From Candidatus Aalborgicola defluviihabitans (lineage in GTDB: Bacteria > Pseudomonadota > Gammaproteobacteria > Burkholderiales > Burkholderiaceae_C): 64,000 nucleotides of DNA. The translations under genes and the position numbers were made by a program. Below the pieces are notes generated by a model. The model saw only the letters and a list, made by a program, of their open reading frames with translations, had not been told where the DNA came from and searched no databases. Location: NCBI GenBank assembly GCA_016705575.1, contig JADIXX010000008.1, positions 310,001 to 374,000 on the forward strand, written 5' to 3'. This document shows, in pieces, positions 59,243 through 64,000 of the stretch (position 1 is the stretch's first letter; each line of letters begins with the position of its first letter).

Positions 59243-59401
59243 GGCGGCGCAGCTGATGACCCTGCCCGGGTAAAGCTGTTGCAAAGCCAGTGTTCAAACC
59301 TGATAGTCTTTGCGTTCGCGCTGTGTCTGGGACCTGGCGCTGTAGAAGCGCTGGGCTGTGGCATCAAACGCGGGCTGCAGCCCAATTTTTTGTGTAAAAC
59401 C

Positions 59402-59869
59402 TTATTTAACAGGAATCGGTTGGTTGGTCGGCACCGCAACCGCCGTCACGCTGTTTTTGGGGCTGCCCTCAATGATCTTGTCGGAGTACACCAGATAGAC
59501 CAGCGTGTTGCGTTTGACATCCACCATGCGCACCACCCGCACGTGTTTGAACAGGAAGGATGAGCGGGCGTTGAACACTTCGTCTTGCTTGTCGATCTTG
59601 TCCTTGAAAGTGATTGGGCCGACCTGGCGGCAGGCCACCGCGGCGTCGGAGGTGTCTTCGGCAAACCCCAGCGCACCCGAGTAGCCCCCAGTTTTGGCGT
59701 GCGACAGATAACACGCCACACCACCCACATCCGGGTCGTCAAACACATCCACCACCACTTTGTCGTTGGGGCTGAGCAGCTTGAAGGTGGTGCTGACATC
59801 GCCAATGGTCTCGGCGCTGGCGGCGAATGCGGCGCTGGTTAGCAGCAATGACAGTAACAGTCTTTTCAC
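59402..59869 (-). CDS. creA: CreA family protein
   Basis: A 155-residue exported protein. The signal peptide is MKRLLLSLLLTSAAFAASAE. The CreA pattern follows: IGDVSTTFKLLSPNDKVVVD, FDDPDVGGVACYLSHAKTGG, EDTSDAAVACRQVGPI, and LVYSDKIIEGSPKNSVTAV near the end. The two conserved cysteines are present. CreA is a conserved periplasmic protein of unclear function. Confidence 0.9.
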   Translation of the reverse strand: MKRLLLSLLLTSAAFAASAETIGDVSTTFKLLSPNDKVVVDVFDDPDVGGVACYLSHAKTGGYSGALGFAEDTSDAAVACRQVGPITFKDKIDKQDEVFNARSSFLFKHVRVVRMVDVKRNTLVYLVYSDKIIEGSPKNSVTAVAVPTNQPIPVK

Positions 59870-59915
59870 AATGAACTCTCTTTCAAACCTCTAACGCCCC
59901 TCCGGAGGAGCAGGT

Positions 59916-59937
59916 GCCCAGCTTGCGCCTGCTGGGC
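59916..59937. terminator. Hairpin between creA and the ArsR gene
   Basis: GCCCAGC and GCTGGGC pair across an 8-base loop. A CCTCCGGAGG palindrome is at 59899-59908. Neither is followed by a T run on either strand. They may still limit read-through from the sox side into creA. Confidence 0.3.
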
Positions 59938-59972
59938 GCGCTGATATGACCGACTAGCATTCAGTAGACTGA

Positions 59973-60028
59973 TAGCTACTGTATTGATAGCTGTTTACGC
60001 ATATTCGACGAGGGCTACAACCCTATTT
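59973..60028 (+). repeat. Dispersed repeat copy 7
   Basis: Hairpin GCTACTGTATTGATAGC, core TTACGCATATTCGACGAGGG then CTACAA, right end CCCTATTTCA. The TAG stop (60025-60023) of the ArsR gene lies in the right end. Confidence 0.85.
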
Positions 60029-60370
60029 CACCAACAAGCGTTCGCTGGGGTCTAAGGCAACCTCATCGTCCATGTCAATGGCAACCTGGGTGCAAACGGC
60101 CCGACACAGGGTAGAGACTTGCTCATTCTGCAGACCGTAGTAGATTTGGGCACCTTGACGGCGCCGGGACAGGACTCCACTCTTGTGCAATGTAGCCAGG
60201 TGCTGGGACATGTTGGATTGCGTGGTGTCAATCTGCTCCAGCAGTTCGGTCACATTGCGCTCTTGCTCGCAGACCGCGCTGATGATTTTGAGCCGCATGG
60301 GTGTGGCCAGCAGCCCAAAGAGTTGAGCCGCCGTCTCAAAAACCTTGTCCTGGCGGAGATCTTCCTCCAT
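60023..60370 (-). CDS. ArsR-family regulator, probable SoxR-type repressor of sox genes
   Basis: A 115-residue winged-helix protein: LLATPMRLKIISAVCEQERN, LEQIDTTQSNMSQHLATLHK (recognition helix) and SGVLSRRRQGAQIYYGLQN (wing). Two cysteines (in SAVCEQ and in STLCRAVCTQ, which has a pair) could sense sulfur compounds, as in SoxR repressors. It is the last gene of the minus-strand sox run. The ATG at 60370 has AGGGG five bases upstream. Confidence 0.8.
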   Translation of the reverse strand: MEEDLRQDKVFETAAQLFGLLATPMRLKIISAVCEQERNVTELLEQIDTTQSNMSQHLATLHKSGVLSRRRQGAQIYYGLQNEQVSTLCRAVCTQVAIDMDDEVALDPSERLLVK

Positions 60371-60399
60371 AAACACCCCTAAAGAATATGCAATGCCAA

Positions 60400-60927
60400 C
60401 TAGGCCGCCCGGTCTGAGATCAGCGATGGCAGCGACAACACGTCACTGTCTGTCAGTTCACCCGGTATGACCTGAACCAGTTTTCCGTCACCACGGACCA
60501 AACCGGTCAGGGGGACAACTTTCCGATTCGTAAACTGCATTTTTAACTCGGCACTGCCGATCACCTGCGGAAAATCCAGTGCATTCATTCTGACATAGGC
60601 CGCGACCTTGGCTTCGCTTTCCCCGGTAGCCACGCCCACAATACGGATAGGCCGGTCACCCAGAGTGTGAAAGAGCGCGTTCATGCGGGCGTTGTGGCGT
60701 TTGCAATAGGGGCACCAGGTGGCCCAAAACACCACAATGGCGGCCACGCCTGCCCAGTCTTCGGTGCGCAAAACACCACCACCCACCACCGGCAGGGTGG
60801 GCCAGTGGATGGTTTTTACGGGGTCTTCTTCGCCTTGTGCATAGGCCGCTGGCAGGCCGGCGCACAGCAGCGCCGCAGCCCCGCCCAACAGCCTGCGGCG
60901 TGATGGGTGGGGATTGCTGGCAATCAC
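60400..60927 (-). CDS. TlpA/SoxW-like thioredoxin-fold protein, exported
   Basis: A 175-residue protein with a twin-arginine-like signal (PSRRRLLGGAAALLCAGLPA) and a thioredoxin fold. The redox motif WCPYC in VVFWATWCPYCKRHNARM is about residues 71-75, followed by GVATGESEAKVAAYV. The cis-proline region is KVVPLTGL. It probably keeps Sox proteins reduced in the periplasm. GTG start overlaps the upstream stop (GTGA). Confidence 0.82.
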   Translation of the reverse strand: MIASNPHPSRRRLLGGAAALLCAGLPAAYAQGEEDPVKTIHWPTLPVVGGGVLRTEDWAGVAAIVVFWATWCPYCKRHNARMNALFHTLGDRPIRIVGVATGESEAKVAAYVRMNALDFPQVIGSAELKMQFTNRKVVPLTGLVRGDGKLVQVIPGELTDSDVLSLPSLISDRAA

Positions 60928-61880
60928 TTCACGTCCGCTTCGCCCTGCTGCTCCATCAGCAGGTAGGTGTTGTAGGCGTTCATGCGATTGGCGGCTTTGA
61001 ATAGCGGCAGGTCTGCGTATCTTGACCAGTCAATTTTGTCGTAGGCCTGCTCAAACGGGTCCATGTTTTTGGCCGCAGCGCCCATTTGTTTGCGCAAATA
61101 CAGCAGGTAATCGCGGGTCAATTCAATATCCGCTACCGGGGTGAAAGATGCTGGCCCGTGGCCTGGAAGCACCACGCGCGGGTTCAGCGTCAGCAGCTTG
61201 TTGAGCGACTGAATCCACAGGCGACTATCGGCCGTGCCCACAAACGGAATACGCCCCCGAAAAACAATGTCGCCCGCAAACATGACACCCGACTGGGGAT
61301 CAAAGATAACCATGTCTTCCGGCGTGTGGGCAGGCCCCACATGGTGCAACAACAACTTGACGGAACCTACCTGCAGCACAGTCTCCGGCCCATCCAGCCA
61401 CCGGTCGGCACTCACAAAATGGGTCTTGGAATCGATCCAGGGGGCCAAATCTATACGCGTGGCTTCCAGGCGCTTTTGGGCAGTGTCAGAGTTTAAATAC
61501 TCGCGCCCTTCTTGGTGGGAAATCACCGTGGCACCCGCCGCCTTGAAGACTTGCAGGCCATAAATATGGTCTGCGTGGTAGTGGGTCAGGATGACATAGC
61601 GAATGGGTTGTGAGGTGACCTTGCGAATCTCTGCAATCATGGCTTGCGCCAGTGCGGGAGAGCCCAGGGCATCTACCACCACCACACCGTCGTCCGTAAC
61701 GATGAAGCCGGCGTTGGAGATGAAGTTTTGGTTTTCAACTGACCCCAGCGCGGTCTGGCCTTGTACAAACCACACCTTGTCGGCGACTTTTACGGCGTGC
61801 ACCGCAGGGGGCTCTGCCAGCACGGCCTGTGTCATCCACAGACAACCCAGCAACAGGGCAGAAAGATTGCGAATCAGCAT
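60924..61880 (-). CDS. SoxH-like metallo-beta-lactamase-fold hydrolase
   Basis: A 318-residue exported protein (signal peptide about 1-22, LLLGCLWMTQAVLAE). The zinc motif is YVILTHYHADHIYGLQVF (HxHxDH), with further ligands in LLLHHVGPAHTPEDMVIFD and VVLPGHGPAS. This family is common in sox and quinoprotein clusters. Its role in thiosulfate oxidation is not settled. Overlaps the TlpA-like gene. Confidence 0.83.
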   Translation of the reverse strand: MLIRNLSALLLGCLWMTQAVLAEPPAVHAVKVADKVWFVQGQTALGSVENQNFISNAGFIVTDDGVVVVDALGSPALAQAMIAEIRKVTSQPIRYVILTHYHADHIYGLQVFKAAGATVISHQEGREYLNSDTAQKRLEATRIDLAPWIDSKTHFVSADRWLDGPETVLQVGSVKLLLHHVGPAHTPEDMVIFDPQSGVMFAGDIVFRGRIPFVGTADSRLWIQSLNKLLTLNPRVVLPGHGPASFTPVADIELTRDYLLYLRKQMGAAAKNMDPFEQAYDKIDWSRYADLPLFKAANRMNAYNTYLLMEQQGEADVK

Positions 61881-61900
61881 AGCGGTGTGCCTCGGCCTGT

Positions 61901-62314
61901 TCAAGGTTTTACGTACGCGTAGCCCTGGTTCTGCAGCTTGGTAATGCGGACCACTCCGGATGGGGTGAAGTCAGCCTCGGGGATAAATTGGTCTTCTTTG
62001 AGATTGCGCGTCTTCAGGGTGATCTGGCACACCTCAAACGCGACGCCGCGGTTTTTCATGGCAGACACCGGTCCCGCATAGAGGCTTCCGTTTTTGTCCT
62101 TGGCCCCTTCCATCAAAAAATCGATTCCTTTGGCATGGGCTACCACGATAATTTTGGTTGTGGGTTCCGTATCCAACTGGTTACGAATGTTGCGCAAAGC
62201 GGCCAACGCCTGCACATCAGAATCATTGATGTGGTAGACCACCCGGTCTTGCGACCAGGCCAGGCTGCAACCCAACAAGAGCAAAGCCACTGATATCCAG
62301 CGAAGAAATTTCAT
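61901..62314 (-). CDS. DsrE-family protein, exported
   Basis: A 137-residue product. The signal peptide (LRWISVALLLLGCSLAWSQ) precedes a DsrE/DsrF-like fold: RVVYHINDSDVQALAALRNI, TKIIVVAHAKGIDFLMEG and GVAFEVCQITLKTRNL. The cysteine in FEVCQITL is in the position used for persulfide transfer in DsrE relatives. It lies between soxB and the SoxH-like gene, which suggests periplasmic sulfur handling. Confidence 0.8.
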   Translation of the reverse strand: MKFLRWISVALLLLGCSLAWSQDRVVYHINDSDVQALAALRNIRNQLDTEPTTKIIVVAHAKGIDFLMEGAKDKNGSLYAGPVSAMKNRGVAFEVCQITLKTRNLKEDQFIPEADFTPSGVVRITKLQNQGYAYVKP

Positions 62315-62351
62315 GGTGTCCACCTTTCTTGATAACTTACAGTACCCACTC

Positions 62352-62370
62352 TGAAACCGTCAGGGTTTCA
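62352..62370. other. Hairpin between soxB and the DsrE-like gene
   Basis: TGAAACC and GGTTTCA pair across GTCAG. The adjoining A run (plus strand) lies on the soxB side, so on the minus strand the T run comes before the stem, not after it. This is not a standard terminator but may be an mRNA-processing or stability hairpin. Confidence 0.35.
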
Positions 62371-62384
62371 AAAAAACAGTGTCT

Positions 62385-64000
62385 CTAAGCAATACCGGGG
62401 TTGTTAGTCACCCCCAGCAGCTTGGGCGTATTGATGGCCCGGGCCCGCACATGCCCGCCGGGTTGTGATTTCAGCCACGATTCCACCACGTCCCAAATGG
62501 GTTTGCCCCCGGCGTTGCGCGCTTCTTCAGCCACCGGCGCCCAACCCGCAACCTTGTAGTTCTTGCTGGCATCCAGAGGTTTGCCGCCAAGCTGCATATT
62601 GGTGATGCGGCTGCCCATTTTTTGCCCCGGCTCGCAGGTATAGCGTAGTCCGCCCACGCGCACCATATCGCCACCCTGTTGGTAATAGGGATCTGGGTTA
62701 AACAAGTTGTCGGCCACGTCTTCCAAAATGGTTTTGATGGTGGCCCCGGTCATTTGCGTCACGGTGGCGTAGGGGTAGGTAACAGCAAGCTGGTCCATCA
62801 TCAGCTCCCGGGTGATGGCATCTCCGGGCAACAAGGTGGTTCCCCAGCGGAATCCGGGGGATAGCGCGATGTCGGCACCCTGCACGTCCATCAATGCGTC
62901 GCACACCAGTTGGTCCCAGCTGCCATTGAAATTTCCACGGCGGTACAGCAGGCCATCCGTCACGGCCAATGTTTCTGATAGCTTGCTGGCGAACGGTGCA
63001 CGCACTTTCTCAATCAGCGCTGCCATTGCGGGATCGGGCGGTAGCTGATTGGAAAAGACAGGCAGCAGGCGGTAGCGGAAGTCCGCTACCCCACCGCTTT
63101 TTACATCCAGGTCCATAACGCCAAGGAACTTGCCGTTGCTGCCGGCATTGGTCACCAGCGTTTTTCCACCTGCGTTGGTAACCGGCACCGCAATAGGTAC
63201 GCCGTCGTGGGTATGGCCGCCAAAAATGGCGTCCACACCGCGCACACGCGATGCCATCTTCAAATCAACATCCATGCCGTTGTGCGAGAGGACCACAACC
63301 ACCTTGGCGCCCTTCTGGCGCACCTCGTCCACCATTTTCTGGAGGTTGTCGTCCTGAATGCCAAAGCTCCAATCCGCAACAAAGTAACGTGGGTTGGCAA
63401 TAGGGGTGTAGGGAAACGCCTGGCCAATGATGGCAACCTGGAAACCGTTGATTTCACGGATCACGTAGGGTTTGAAAACCGGGTCGCCAAAATCAGTCGT
63501 CTTGATGTTTTGGGCAACAAAGTCGATTTTTCCCTTGAAGTCGTTCTCAACAATCTCTTTAACCCGCTCCATGCCGTAGGTAAATTCCCAATGCCCGGTC
63601 ATGATGTCGACCGTCAGCAACTTAGCTGCATCCACCATGTCCTGCGCGTTGGTCCAAAGCGAGGTTGCTGAACCTTGCCAGGTATCTCCACCATCCAGCA
63701 AGAGCGCCCCAGGCCGGCTGGCCTTGAGTTGCTTCACCAGGGTCGCCAGATGGGCAAACCCCCCTACTTTGCCAAAGCGGTGTGCCGCAGTCTCAAAATC
63801 CAAATAGGTATACGCATGGGCCGCGCGGGAGCCGGCCGGTATGCCTGCCGCCTTGAGCATTTGTTCACCCACCAAATGGGGCCATTGGCCCCTCATGGAG
63901 CCCAGCCCCATGTTGACACTGGGTTCACGGAAATGAATGGGCATCAGCTGCGCGTGGCAGTCGGTCATGTGCAACAAAGACACATTGCCGAACTGTGGCA
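62385..64000 (-). CDS. soxB: Thiosulfohydrolase SoxB (5' end outside the window)
   Basis: About 538 codons of SoxB are present, the N-terminal signal part being cut off. SoxB is the periplasmic dinuclear manganese enzyme that hydrolyses sulfate from SoxY-bound thiosulfate. SLLHMTDCHAQLMPIHFREP is the first metal motif. LLLDGGDTWQGSATSLWTN, VDIMTGHWEFTYG, VVVLSHNGMDVD and FGGHTHDGVPI are the other metal and active-site segments. It is followed by DsrE-, SoxH-, TlpA- and ArsR-like genes in the same direction, an ordinary sox accessory set. Confidence 0.93.
   Translation of the reverse strand, partial: PQFGNVSLLHMTDCHAQLMPIHFREPSVNMGLGSMRGQWPHLVGEQMLKAAGIPAGSRAAHAYTYLDFETAAHRFGKVGGFAHLATLVKQLKASRPGALLLDGGDTWQGSATSLWTNAQDMVDAAKLLTVDIMTGHWEFTYGMERVKEIVENDFKGKIDFVAQNIKTTDFGDPVFKPYVIREINGFQVAIIGQAFPYTPIANPRYFVADWSFGIQDDNLQKMVDEVRQKGAKVVVVLSHNGMDVDLKMASRVRGVDAIFGGHTHDGVPIAVPVTNAGGKTLVTNAGSNGKFLGVMDLDVKSGGVADFRYRLLPVFSNQLPPDPAMAALIEKVRAPFASKLSETLAVTDGLLYRRGNFNGSWDQLVCDALMDVQGADIALSPGFRWGTTLLPGDAITRELMMDQLAVTYPYATVTQMTGATIKTILEDVADNLFNPDPYYQQGGDMVRVGGLRYTCEPGQKMGSRITNMQLGGKPLDASKNYKVAGWAPVAEEARNAGGKPIWDVVESWLKSQPGGHVRARAINTPKLLGVTNNPGIA

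Noticed and set aside
62352..62370. Rho-independent terminator after soxB
   Set aside because: The T run lies before the stem on the coding strand, so it does not have terminator order.
1..64000. CRISPR arrays, tRNA or rRNA genes, prophage
   Set aside because: No regularly spaced repeats, no cloverleaf or rRNA segments and no phage structural genes were recognised on reading; a tRNA scan was not possible.

Overview
The window is GC-rich, densely coding DNA from a betaproteobacterium. The Comamonadaceae (a Rhodoferax/Polaromonas-like organism) fit best. The grounds are the protein families, the stacked Liv-type ABC transporters with acyl-CoA genes, a sox gene set, and a short dispersed repeat with an ACGAGGGCTA core. 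This placement is inference; no rRNA marker is present.

Layout. 0-1.5 kb: the start of an unidentified minus-strand gene, the RNase P RNA gene (minus strand) and cysK. 1.6-4 kb: a gene whose product resembles Bacillus Tgl transglutaminase, two small ORFs after it, and a ParE-type toxin-antitoxin pair. 4-12.7 kb: housekeeping genes (DUF4136 lipoprotein, FAD oxidoreductase, HtpX, DUF3025, PyrC, a LysR regulator, an Atm1-like ABC exporter, a YciA-like thioesterase). 12.8-25 kb: an enoyl-CoA hydratase, then a seven-gene plus-strand operon (LivHMGF, acyl-CoA synthetase, two tandem binding proteins), meeting a minus-strand operon (TetR, SDR, acyl-CoA dehydrogenase, thioesterase) with a strong operator-like dyad. 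25-31.7 kb: M16 peptidase, RoxA-like oxygenase, a lone binding protein, universal stress protein and GST.

31.8-53.6 kb is a catabolic supercluster. Its central genes predict activation of anthranilate to 2-aminobenzoyl-CoA, attack by a two-domain monooxygenase/reductase, and beta-oxidation-like steps (acyl-CoA dehydrogenase, enoyl-CoA hydratase, thiolase, thioesterase, RidA). They come with their own Liv transporter and a MarR regulator. Next to them lie an arylformamidase-like hydrolase, tryptophan 2,3-dioxygenase and kynureninase, so the whole locus predicts tryptophan to anthranilate to central metabolism.

A mobile island (about 46.4-51.4 kb) splits this cluster. It holds an IS91-type element with a tyrosine recombinase and a frameshifted transposase, then integron-type gene cassettes with recognisable attC sites. 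One cassette encodes a HEPN/AbiU2-like protein, another a WYL/TerB-like membrane protein. Two same-direction copies of the dispersed repeat bracket the island.

53.7-64 kb: a DUF2868/DUF3482 membrane protein-GTPase pair, a LysR gene divergent from an NAD-dependent epimerase-like gene, a small lipoprotein, CreA, and the end of a sox cluster (ArsR/SoxR, TlpA-like, SoxH-like, DsrE-like and SoxB, which runs off the window).

The least-explained signals are the seven-copy, single-strand-polarised repeat family, the integron cassettes, and the Tgl-like gene with its small ORFs.
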